In this document: positions 16,018-24,112 of the stretch, piece by piece
Position numbering within the stretch: position 1 is the first letter of the stretch
How the letters are laid out: each line of letters starts with the position of its first letter
Origin: Opitutales bacterium
GTDB taxonomy: Bacteria > Verrucomicrobiota > Verrucomicrobiia > Opitutales > UBA953
DNA length: 64,000 bases
Assembly (NCBI GenBank): GCA_017440935.1
Contig: JAFSAO010000022.1
Coordinates: forward strand, 62,001 to 126,000
Reading direction: 5' to 3'
Made by a program: the position numbers and the translations under genes
The notes under the pieces: generated by a model
Told to the model about the DNA's origin: nothing
The model's database searches: none
Seen by the model: only the letters and a program-made list of their open reading frames with translations

Positions 16018-17346
16018 CTACGCAACGCGCTCGACGATGAGCCCGATCGGATTCGGGCGCTTCGGCGCAAGGCGATATGCGTTGCGGAAGTATTCCATCG
16101 CCTGCTCCATCTTGGATTCGTCGTTGTAAGCGATTTGGATGAGCGGTTCACCCTGCTTGACCTGCGTGCCGACTTTCTTGATATCGAACGCACCGACGGC
16201 GGGATCGAGCGTGCCGTCTTTTTTCTGAGCAAGCACCTGCACGCCGCGAGCGATAAGACCGGCGTTGATAAGGTGAACGTAGCCGCGCTTTGCAGCCGGA
16301 AGTTTTTTGACGTATTTCGCCTTCGGGAATTTGTCCGGATTATCAATCCACTCCGGCTTACCGCCCTGAGCAATAACCATTTCGCGGAATTTCTTGAGAG
16401 CCGAGCCATCCTTGAGAACGCGCTCAATCGTCTGCTTCGCGGAAAGCGTGGAACCGGCGACTCCTGCGAGACGCACCATTTCCATGCCGAGTTTGAAAAC
16501 GAGCTCCTTCATGTCTTCCGGACCTTCGCCCTTGAGCAATTCAACAACTTCGAGAATTTCCAGGCCCGTGCCGACCGTGTTCCCGAGCGGCTGATTCGCA
16601 TCCGTGACGAGCGCCACGCACTTGCGCTTCATGCTACGCGCAACGCGCGTGAGCGTGCGCGCGAGTTGCTTCGCCTGTTCCAAATCGCGAACGGAAGAAC
16701 CGTTGCCCCATTTGACATCAACGACCAAACCTTCGCAACCTTCCGCAAATTTCTTGGAAAGAATACTGCTGGTGATGAGCGGGAGCGAGCCGCTCGTCGC
16801 CGTCGCCTGACGCAAGGTGTAAAGCGTTTCGTCGATCGGAGCGATTTCCTTGTTCTGTTCGACAATGGCGCAACCGATTTTTGCCAAAATTTTCACACAT
16901 TCCTTCGGCGTGAGCTTCGATTTGAAACCCGGGATTGCGTTCATCTTATCCACCGTGGAAATAACGAAGTCCTCGTCGCGCGCAACAAACGTCGGAACGA
17001 CAACGCCCGTTGCCGCCGCAAGCGCCGCAAGCGCAATCGTTGCCTTGTCGCCGACACCGCCCGTAGACACCTTGGAGATTTTCGGATCGGAAATATCGTC
17101 CAAATCCACCGTATCGCCGGAGAACATCATTTCTTCGGAAAACGCCGCCGTTTCCGCCGCCGACATATTTTTGAAATAAATTGCCATGAGCAAGGCAGCC
17201 TGTTGCGAGGAAGGCATTTCCTCATCCATGATGGAATCGACGATGTGGCGAATCTCGTCTTTCGTGAATTCCCCGCCCTCGCGTTTTTTCTCGATGAGAT
17301 AAGCGAACGACGGTTTCAGATCTTTCTTACTGTCTTTTTCGGGCAT
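16018..17346 (-). CDS. deoA: Pyrimidine-nucleoside (thymidine) phosphorylase family, divergent
   Basis: 442 aa from the ATG at 17346. The family splits thymidine or uridine with phosphate. Family signatures are STGGVGDK (residues 94-101), the nucleobase-binding stretch LRQATATSGSLPLITSSILSK, and GNTVGTGLEILE. Two conserved sites differ: the usual KHSTGG is KVSTGG (Val93 for the catalytic His), and the usual GRGLGHTGGTLDKLE is ARDEDFVISTVDKMN (122-136). R, S and K of the base-binding site are kept. It may act on another nucleoside or have altered chemistry. Only one copy of the genome motif falls in this gene. Confidence 0.85.
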   Translation of the reverse strand: MPEKDSKKDLKPSFAYLIEKKREGGEFTKDEIRHIVDSIMDEEMPSSQQAALLMAIYFKNMSAAETAAFSEEMMFSGDTVDLDDISDPKISKVSTGGVGDKATIALAALAAATGVVVPTFVARDEDFVISTVDKMNAIPGFKSKLTPKECVKILAKIGCAIVEQNKEIAPIDETLYTLRQATATSGSLPLITSSILSKKFAEGCEGLVVDVKWGNGSSVRDLEQAKQLARTLTRVARSMKRKCVALVTDANQPLGNTVGTGLEILEVVELLKGEGPEDMKELVFKLGMEMVRLAGVAGSTLSAKQTIERVLKDGSALKKFREMVIAQGGKPEWIDNPDKFPKAKYVKKLPAAKRGYVHLINAGLIARGVQVLAQKKDGTLDPAVGAFDIKKVGTQVKQGEPLIQIAYNDESKMEQAMEYFRNAYRLAPKRPNPIGLIVERVA

Positions 17347-17569
17347 AATTTTTTCTTCTGGTGTAATTTTTTTTTTTTTTTGAACGAAGCGAGTAAATCT
17401 GCCTCGTTTGAGAAATAATCTCAAAAAAAAGTCTTGAAGTCGAGCAAAAATATTGTATGAGAGCGCACTTTACGCGAACGATGCGAAAACACGTTTTTTT
17501 TTCACGCAAAACTTCTGCGGGAACGCTTGATGCTTGAAGACCGCTCCGCCGCGTCTTTTAATTCGCGTC

Positions 17570-18316
17570 ATGAAATACTGCGTTATCGGATTGGGAATTT
17601 TCGGCAAACACCTTTGTTCGCACTTGGCGAGCTTAGGTGCGGAAGTTTTGGCAATCGATCCGCGCGAAGAAAACGTTGCCGCCGTAAAAGACATCGTTGA
17701 CGCGTCCGTCGAACTTGATTTTTCCGATCCCGTGCCTTTCGCCCAATTTCCGATTCGCGAGATGGACGCCGTCGTCATTGCCATCGGAGACAACTTTGAA
17801 GCGTCGATGATGCTCACCTTGCGAATGCAGGAACTCGGCGCAAAGAAAATCATTTGCCGCGTGCTTTCTCCGATGCACGAGCGCCTTTTGAAACTGCTGA
17901 AAGTCGACCGACTCGTCGTTCCTGAAGAATTTGCCGCGCGCGGACTCGCGCACTCGATGATGATCAGCGGCGTTATCGACGGCTACGACCTCGGCGACGG
18001 ACACGTCATTATCGAAGCGAAAGTTCCCGCCGGGCTCGCAGGAAAAACGCTTGAGCAAGTCGCGCTGACTTTCCGTAAATACAGCATTCTGCTCGTTACC
18101 GTCAAACGCCGCATTTCGCATCCGCTCCTGAGCCGCGTTTTGCCGATGGACGAAATGACGCTCGACGACGAAGACGACCGCGCAACGCTCGGCGTGCCGA
18201 AACTCGATGTCGAATTTAAGTCAGACGACATTCTTGTGCTTTTCGGTGCGGAAAAAAATCTTCCGCGCTTCCTCGATGCCGTTGCCGCGCTCAACAATAC
18301 AGGCGCCGAAGCCTGA
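17570..18316 (+). CDS. TrkA/KtrA-type potassium channel or transporter regulator
   Basis: 248 aa from the ATG at 17570. An N-terminal RCK domain with the Rossmann loop KYCVIGLGIFGKHLCSHLASLG and acidic end LAIDPRE is followed by VIAIGDNFEASMMLTLRMQELG. A TrkA-C domain is around residues 140-235 (VPAGLAGKTLEQV ... SDDILVLFGAEKNL). Such proteins bind NAD(H) or ATP and gate a TrkH/KtrB membrane subunit. No membrane partner lies beside it; neighbours are on the opposite strand, so it is a single-gene unit. Confidence 0.87.
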   Translation: MKYCVIGLGIFGKHLCSHLASLGAEVLAIDPREENVAAVKDIVDASVELDFSDPVPFAQFPIREMDAVVIAIGDNFEASMMLTLRMQELGAKKIICRVLSPMHERLLKLLKVDRLVVPEEFAARGLAHSMMISGVIDGYDLGDGHVIIEAKVPAGLAGKTLEQVALTFRKYSILLVTVKRRISHPLLSRVLPMDEMTLDDEDDRATLGVPKLDVEFKSDDILVLFGAEKNLPRFLDAVAALNNTGAEA

Positions 18317-18340
18317 TGCTTCGAACTAATTTTGTGCTGA

Positions 18341-19444
18341 TCAAAGAATCAGCATCGCGTCACCGTAGCTGTAAAAGCGGTAGCGTTCCCGCACGGCTTC
18401 GGCGTAAAGCTCTTTGAGCCACGAGATTCCGCCTGTTTCGCCCGGCGTAAGAAACGACGAGACAAGACACATCAGCGTCGACTTCGGCAGGTGGAAATTC
18501 GTAATCATCATATCCGCCGACAGAATTTTTGACGGCGGATAAATGTAAATTCCCGCCGTTGCGGCGACGGCGCCCGACGGAGGGATCAGCGGATCTCCTG
18601 CGGTGCGGCGGCGTGTAAAATCCTCCATCGCGCGCAAACTTGTTGTCCCGACAGCAAGGCGCGGCGCAGCGGGATCGACGCGTTCCAACTCTGCCCGCGT
18701 TCCCGCAGGAATCGTGTAAAATTCTTTATGAATCGAATGTGCTTCGACGGTGGAAGATTTTATCGGCTGAAATGTCCCGAGCCCGACATGAAGCGTGAGG
18801 TCAAACATTCTCGTGCCGTTCCCGCGAAGTTTTTCCAAAAGTGCATCGGAAAAATGAAGTCCGGCAGTCGGCGCGGCGGCGGCGACGGGCTCCTCGCGAC
18901 GCGCGTAAACGGTTTGGTAGCGCTCGCGATCAAGCGCGGAAAAATCCTTCCCTTGCGGGCGGGAACGCTCAATATACGGCGGCAACGGCAGTTTTCCGAT
19001 TTCGGCGGCAACATCGAGCACACTTTTCCCGCCGGGCATTTCAAATTCGACGAGATATTCGCCGCCGCCCTCTTCGCATTCTTCCTTCGCGATAACGCGC
19101 GCACAATAAACACCGGGGATGCCGAAAGTTCCCAACGCTGCTTTTTTCCCGGGTTTGAGCAGGCACCACCAACGCGTGGGAATTTCTCCCGGACGCAAAA
19201 GCAGACATTCCACTTTCCCGCCCGTTTCTCGCGTTCCCGCGAGGCGCGCCTGAAGCACGGCGGCATCATTGCGAAAAAGCCGCGTTCCCGCAGGAATCAA
19301 ATCCGGCAGCTCCGCAAAAATGTGATGAGAAAACGTTCCCGCACGACGGTCGACGACGAGAAGCCGGGATTCCTCGCGACGGGCGGCAGGCGTTTGCGCG
19401 ATGAGTTCCGACGGAAGTTCGTAGTTAAAAAGTTCGACGTCCAT
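18341..19444 (-). CDS. queA: S-adenosylmethionine:tRNA ribosyltransferase-isomerase
   Basis: Transfers the ribosyl moiety of SAM to preQ1 in tRNA to make epoxyqueuosine. 367 aa. Motifs are YELPSELIAQTPAARREESRLLVV at the N-terminus (quoted in part: YELPSELIAQTPA), FRNDAAVLQARL, FSALDRERYQTVYA, AAPTAGLHFS, the HVGLGTFQPI segment, and TNFHLPKSTLMCLVSSFL near the C-terminus. It lies 6 bases after the ftsZ stop, so it is the last gene of the ddl-ftsQ-ftsA-ftsZ operon. Confidence 0.95.
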   Translation of the reverse strand: MDVELFNYELPSELIAQTPAARREESRLLVVDRRAGTFSHHIFAELPDLIPAGTRLFRNDAAVLQARLAGTRETGGKVECLLLRPGEIPTRWWCLLKPGKKAALGTFGIPGVYCARVIAKEECEEGGGEYLVEFEMPGGKSVLDVAAEIGKLPLPPYIERSRPQGKDFSALDRERYQTVYARREEPVAAAAPTAGLHFSDALLEKLRGNGTRMFDLTLHVGLGTFQPIKSSTVEAHSIHKEFYTIPAGTRAELERVDPAAPRLAVGTTSLRAMEDFTRRRTAGDPLIPPSGAVAATAGIYIYPPSKILSADMMITNFHLPKSTLMCLVSSFLTPGETGGISWLKELYAEAVRERYRFYSYGDAMLIL

Positions 19445-19450
19445 TGCGCG

Positions 19451-20761
19451 TTATTTTTTCGGCGCTCCGCCGAATTCCTTTTTCTTTTTCGCAAGCGTTT
19501 TATCGAGATTGATTTGCTTGCGAATGTAAGTCGGCGTATCCAAATCCTTTCCTTCAAAAAGGCGGTGGCGCGTTTCGGCAAATCCGCCGAGGCGGTCATC
19601 AAGCGCGAGCGTCGGCTCGGCGTTCCCGTCGGAGACATCGTCGTCATCCGCGCCGAGGACAAGCACGCCTCCCGGCATCACGGTATCCGGCTTCTTCTTT
19701 TTGGAAACGGGATGCACGACACGCGAAGCCTTCCGCAATCCCGCCGCTCCGAAGACGCAAATTTCCAGCCGATTTCCGAGCGACGGATTGATGGCGTAGC
19801 TCGAAAGCGTGCGCAAATCCCCGCCGAAGCGGTCTTTCACGCGTTGCACCGTTTCGTTGACAAATGCGAGCGGCGGCTCCGTTCCGGTTTCAATGTGAAT
19901 TGCCAGCGTTTCCGCGTCCGAGGCAACCGACGTTCGCGTTTTCAAAAGCGGGCAACGGAAAAGCTCCGTCAGCGCTTCTTCCTGCGCGTTCCCGCCCTCG
20001 CCTCCGCCGACGGAAAAAAGCGTGCGCGTGCCCACATTCGGGAACAGATTTTTAAACGAAGCCAAATCCACGCGCATACGCCCCGACGTGTTGAGCAACA
20101 TTCGGCAACACGCCGTCACGCCGCTTTCGATCCAACGATCCGAAACTTTGAAGCCTTCGGAAAAACTTCCGCCGGAAGCAACGGTCTGCGCAATTAGGTT
20201 GTTTTCAATCAAAATAAAGGCGTTGCTGTTTGCGTGAAGCGCGTCGATTGCCACAGAAGCCTGCTCCGTGGATTTCACGCCTTCCCACGAGAAAGGCGTC
20301 GTCGCAAAACACACCGACGGCACTCCGGTTTCGCGCGCGAGATTGACGATTTCGACCGAAGCGCCGCTTCCCGTTCCGCGCCCGAGCGAGGCAATCAGGA
20401 CGATCAGGTCCGTTCCCGCGAGCATTGCACGCAAAGTCTCCTCCGAGGCTTTCGCCGCCGCAGCTCCGCGCGATGCTTCCGTTCCCGCGCCGATTCCGCC
20501 GGTGATATTTTCGCCGAGCAAAACCGTGCGCACGCCGAAGCGCTCCGCCGCCACGAGTTCCGAAACACTCGTATCCGCCGCAACAAATTCCGCCGCAAAA
20601 GTTTTCGCCGCGCACAGTTGAGAAACCATTCTCGTCGCCGCGCCGCCCACGCCGACAACTTTCAGGCGCAACGGCGGAGGAATCGGCGTTCCCGCCGAAA
20701 CATTATCCGGAGCCGTGTTCCCGCCGGGCGTTGCCGATTGTCTTTCTTCAAAATTTTCCAT
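19451..20761 (-). CDS. ftsZ: Cell division GTPase FtsZ, highly divergent
   Basis: 436 aa tubulin-like GTPase that forms the division ring. Identity comes from position after ftsA, LKVVGVGGAATRMV at residue 33, GENITGGIGAG, a G-box GRGTGSG (127-133; usual GGGTGTG) and the C-terminal FtsA-binding peptide DTPTYIRKQ. The T7 loop, normally NxDxxD, is RMRVDLASF: Arg230, Asp232, Ser235, so one of the two acidic residues that complete the GTPase site of the next subunit is missing. Verrucomicrobial FtsZ proteins are known to be divergent, but this degree would change GTP hydrolysis. Partner genes ftsA and ftsQ are directly upstream. Confidence 0.88.
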   Translation of the reverse strand: MENFEERQSATPGGNTAPDNVSAGTPIPPPLRLKVVGVGGAATRMVSQLCAAKTFAAEFVAADTSVSELVAAERFGVRTVLLGENITGGIGAGTEASRGAAAAKASEETLRAMLAGTDLIVLIASLGRGTGSGASVEIVNLARETGVPSVCFATTPFSWEGVKSTEQASVAIDALHANSNAFILIENNLIAQTVASGGSFSEGFKVSDRWIESGVTACCRMLLNTSGRMRVDLASFKNLFPNVGTRTLFSVGGGEGGNAQEEALTELFRCPLLKTRTSVASDAETLAIHIETGTEPPLAFVNETVQRVKDRFGGDLRTLSSYAINPSLGNRLEICVFGAAGLRKASRVVHPVSKKKKPDTVMPGGVLVLGADDDDVSDGNAEPTLALDDRLGGFAETRHRLFEGKDLDTPTYIRKQINLDKTLAKKKKEFGGAPKK

Positions 20762-20808
20762 CTTTCGTATCGTGTTTTTTATTTACGTCTCGATGCCGGA
20801 ATCGGGAA

Positions 20809-22020
20809 TTAAAACATTCCGCGGAAAATGCGGCGGAACCAACCGGACTTCCCCGACGATTCGCGTTTTTGTGAAAGCGCGTCGCGGTAAAGTTTCGCCA
20901 GCCCGACGACGGTCGAATATTTCGGCTCGGCGTAAGCACGAGCGAAGCTGAGACTCGGCTCGCCGATGCGCACTTCGGCGTTTCCGAAAATTGCGCTCGC
21001 AAGTTTGCCGATACCTTCCATTTGTGCAGTGCCGCCCGTGAGGAAAACCGTTCCCGAAAATGCTTCCTCCGCATTAATTTTTTTCGCGATAAGCGTGAAA
21101 AGTTCGCGCAGCCGCAACTCGGTAATCAGCTCCATCTTGTAGCGCGAAACGTGTTTGGAAAAACCTTTGAGCTCGCCCTCGAACGAATCGAGATCGATTT
21201 CGGCAAAAACATCGTCGTCGCGCGCGTAGGCGTTCCCGTATTTGATTTTCAGGCGCTCGGCATCTTCCATGCGGATTTGCAAACCGCGCGACATATCGTT
21301 GGTAATGTGTTCGCCGCCGACGGGAATGACGCCCGTGCAAACGACGGCACCGTCGCGGAACAAAACGAAGTCCGACGTTCCCGCGCCGATATCGATGACA
21401 AGGCGGTTATCGTCCATGATTTGCGCGAACGTGCGAACGGCTTCCGCCGAAGCGAGCGACGCAGGGAAAAGCCCGCGCACCGTCATACCCAAGCGATTCG
21501 GAATCTGGTAAAGCTCCGTCAGGTAGGTATCGTCGGCATCAATAACCCAAAGGTCGTAAGTAAGTTCGCGTCCGGAAAGCCCGAGCGGTTCTTCCCGTTC
21601 CCGCCGGTCGAGCAAATAGCGCCGCAACATATGCTGCACGATGTGGCGATTTTCGGGAATGCGGTGCAAACACGCGTCAAACGCGTCCGCACGCGCGGCT
21701 TCCTTATCGTCCGCACGCACGACTCCGCTTTTCACACTCGTCAGCCCTTTTACGGAAAAACCGCCGACCAGCGCGCCGGAAACCGCAAGGCACGCGCCGC
21801 GCACGCGCCGCGCCGCCCCCGCGAGCTTTTCCGCCTGCCCGATAACGGAGTGAACACTTTCCTTGAGCGCACCGAGATTGACGATTTCGCCCTTTCGCAT
21901 TCCCTCCGTTTTTGCACAAAAAGCACCGATGACCTGCAATTGCGGCTCCAAATCGACAACGAGCACCTTTGTTTCCGCGCTGCCGATATCAATGACCGCC
22001 AAAATATTATCCTGAGCCAT
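20809..22020 (-). CDS. ftsA: Cell division protein FtsA
   Basis: 403 aa actin-like ATPase that tethers FtsZ to the membrane. Visible are phosphate-1 loop AVIDIGSAETKVLVV, the 1C domain region with SVKGLTSVKSGVV, phosphate-2 VIDIGAGTSDFVLF, PVGGEHITNDMSRGL, the adenosine motif VFLTGGTAQMEGI and a C-terminal amphipathic helix GWFRRIFRGMF, the membrane-targeting sequence. It sits between ftsQ and ftsZ with short gaps (24 and 47 bases). Confidence 0.95.
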   Translation of the reverse strand: MAQDNILAVIDIGSAETKVLVVDLEPQLQVIGAFCAKTEGMRKGEIVNLGALKESVHSVIGQAEKLAGAARRVRGACLAVSGALVGGFSVKGLTSVKSGVVRADDKEAARADAFDACLHRIPENRHIVQHMLRRYLLDRREREEPLGLSGRELTYDLWVIDADDTYLTELYQIPNRLGMTVRGLFPASLASAEAVRTFAQIMDDNRLVIDIGAGTSDFVLFRDGAVVCTGVIPVGGEHITNDMSRGLQIRMEDAERLKIKYGNAYARDDDVFAEIDLDSFEGELKGFSKHVSRYKMELITELRLRELFTLIAKKINAEEAFSGTVFLTGGTAQMEGIGKLASAIFGNAEVRIGEPSLSFARAYAEPKYSTVVGLAKLYRDALSQKRESSGKSGWFRRIFRGMF

Positions 22021-22044
22021 GGAAAAATTTTTCTCTCAAAAAAA

Positions 22045-23019
22045 TTACGGATTTTCCGCCTGCACGGGAATCAGGCGAATTTCGCGAAATTCCTTCTGCG
22101 GGTTTTTCCGGTTGGTAATGAACAAAACACGATAGGCGGGCGGACGATTCGGCGCTCCGAGCGCATCATTCCACGTTCTGTGTTCCCGCGCCGCCGCCAA
22201 CAGTTTCAAATCTTCACGAAAACGGCTTGCCGAAAAAACGTATTCAACCACTTTTGCGTGCTCCGGATTTTGCGCCGAGGCTTTCGGAATCACATAAATC
22301 AGCGACCACGAATGACCGATATCCCGCAAATCCGACGGAAAATCGCGGAGCGAAATCGTGTCCCATTCACGAAACAGTTTTCCGTAAGCCGTGCGCGCCG
22401 TTTCGATGAAATCCGTCAGTTTCTCCATCGCGGGAACGCGCTCAAAACCCGTTTTCGCATCAATCGCGATGCGCACGTCCTGCAAAATCGGCAACATCGA
22501 CTGTTGCAACGGGAACGTTTCCGACGGGAAAATCACGCCGTCCGTCGCCACCAACCGCACGCGTCCTTCTTTATCGACGAGCCGCGCCACCGGGCAGCGT
22601 TCCCGCACATCCACTCGCAAGTTCCCGTCCGGCAAGCGCATCACGCGCGCCGCAGAAACCTGCGGATACTCCATAATCCGGTCGCGCAAGTGGTGTAAAT
22701 TCGGAGCGGAATTTTCGTCAAACTCCGTCCAGGAGCGAAACCATGTTTCGTCCAACATCCCGCCGTCGCTCTCAAACGCAACCGCAATCGGTCCGGATTT
22801 TTCCTCGGAAAAACCCGACATCATGTCCAGCCAGACGTAGACAAACAAAGACGCAATCCCGCCAACCAACAAAACGACGGAAAATTTCCTCAAAATTTCC
22901 CCGAAAAGCCGCCGCGTCCCCGATTTTGTGTCGCCGCTCAACGCAACATCCTGCGGCAGGGCACGCCATTCTTTGGCGTGCATGCGTTCGGCGAGGCTTT
23001 GATTTTGTTTGCGGGACAT
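22045..23019 (-). CDS. ftsQ: FtsQ/DivIB-type cell division protein
   Basis: 324 aa from the ATG at 23019 (a TTG at 23040 is possible). A basic cytoplasmic tail (SRKQNQSLAERMHAKEW) precedes one transmembrane helix (FSVVLLVGGIASLFVYVWL), then a periplasmic POTRA-like part with NLHHLRDRIMEYPQVSAARVM and RLPDGNLRVDVRERCPVA, the typical FtsQ beta-domain start. Sequence similarity alone would be weak; the position between ddl and ftsA makes the call solid. Single-pass bitopic inner-membrane protein, scaffold for FtsB/FtsL. Confidence 0.85.
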   Translation of the reverse strand: MSRKQNQSLAERMHAKEWRALPQDVALSGDTKSGTRRLFGEILRKFSVVLLVGGIASLFVYVWLDMMSGFSEEKSGPIAVAFESDGGMLDETWFRSWTEFDENSAPNLHHLRDRIMEYPQVSAARVMRLPDGNLRVDVRERCPVARLVDKEGRVRLVATDGVIFPSETFPLQQSMLPILQDVRIAIDAKTGFERVPAMEKLTDFIETARTAYGKLFREWDTISLRDFPSDLRDIGHSWSLIYVIPKASAQNPEHAKVVEYVFSASRFREDLKLLAAAREHRTWNDALGAPNRPPAYRVLFITNRKNPQKEFREIRLIPVQAENP

Positions 23020-23097
23020 CTTTGGCGAGTTTCGGAGCAAACTCTACGCGTTCCCGTCCTACCCCGCAAATTGAAATTTGCCGCCGGCAAATTTCAA

Positions 23098-24033
23098 TTA
23101 ATCTCGAATTTCAATTCCGAAGCGGCGGATTGCGGGAGAAATCATTTTCCGCACGAGAGCGGGAAAATCGTAGCCGATACACGATGCGCTTTTCGGGAGC
23201 AGACTCGTCGCCGTCAGTCCCGGCATCGTGTTGACTTCGAGGAAAAAGTAACGACCGTCCGGCATCAGGATCACATCCGCGCGGGAATAATCCCGACAAC
23301 CGCAAATTTCGAAGATTTTTTCCGCCTCGCCGCGAATCGTCGCGGCAACAACCTCCGGAAGCGGGGCCGGCGCCAGATATTCCGTCGCGCCGGACGTGTA
23401 TTTGCTCCGGTAATCGTATGCACCGCTTTTCGGGCGAATCTCGACCACGCCGCCGGCGACTCCGCCGATGAGCCCGACCGTAAGTTCCCGCCCGTAAAGA
23501 CGCGGTTCGGCAATCCATTTGCCTTCGCGGATTTTTGCCAACGCGCGCTTCACTGCACGCGTTCCCGCGAGCAAAAACAACCCGACGCTGGAACCTTTGT
23601 CTGCAGGCTTGATAACGATTTCGCGTCCGAGCCGACGCACCAAACTTTTCGCCTGCGGGCGATTTTTTGCCGTAAACACGACGTCCTGCGTCACGGGAAC
23701 GCCCGCCGCACGGATTTTTTCCTTGGTCGTTGCCTTATCGATACAAAGCGCACAACTTGCTTCCCCGCACCCCGCGTAAGCGAATCCGCGCGCGTCCAAT
23801 TCGCGCTGAATTTTTCCGTCCTCCCCGTAATCACCGTGAATCACGGGAAAAATAATGTGTTGCGCGGGATCGAGATCCGCCGGCAACTCATTTTCGTCCA
23901 AAACGCGCAATTCCACGCGCGGGAACGATGCCTTCAGCGCTTCCGCGCACGCCGCACCCGAACGGATAGAAACTTCTCGCTCCGGAGAAATTGCTCCGCA
24001 AAGCACTACAATCGTAAAATTTTCTTCTGCCAT
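23098..24033 (-). CDS. ddl: D-alanine-D-alanine ligase
   Basis: 311 aa from the ATG at 24033; the upstream extension has no homology. ATP-grasp enzyme joining two D-Ala for peptidoglycan. Motifs: CGAISPEREVSIRSGAACAEAL at the start (shown in part: SPEREVSIRSG), FPVIHGDYGEDGKIQ around 75, YAGCGEASCALCIDKATTK, VIKPADKGSSVGLFL, and the C-terminal metal site YFFLEVNTMPGLTATSLLPK. First gene of the division cluster. Confidence 0.95.
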   Translation of the reverse strand: MAEENFTIVVLCGAISPEREVSIRSGAACAEALKASFPRVELRVLDENELPADLDPAQHIIFPVIHGDYGEDGKIQRELDARGFAYAGCGEASCALCIDKATTKEKIRAAGVPVTQDVVFTAKNRPQAKSLVRRLGREIVIKPADKGSSVGLFLLAGTRAVKRALAKIREGKWIAEPRLYGRELTVGLIGGVAGGVVEIRPKSGAYDYRSKYTSGATEYLAPAPLPEVVAATIRGEAEKIFEICGCRDYSRADVILMPDGRYFFLEVNTMPGLTATSLLPKSASCIGYDFPALVRKMISPAIRRFGIEIRD

Positions 24034-24112
24034 GATACGCCGATTTTCCTCCCGCCACACGCCAAACGCCAGCGAATTTTTGCGGGAACGCAAGCAGAAG
24101 CGGAAACTCCGT

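Noticed and set aside
15619-17418. 599-codon plus-strand ORF opposite menC and deoA
   Set aside because: Arg/His/Phe-rich shadow of the minus-strand genes, which show complete family motifs.
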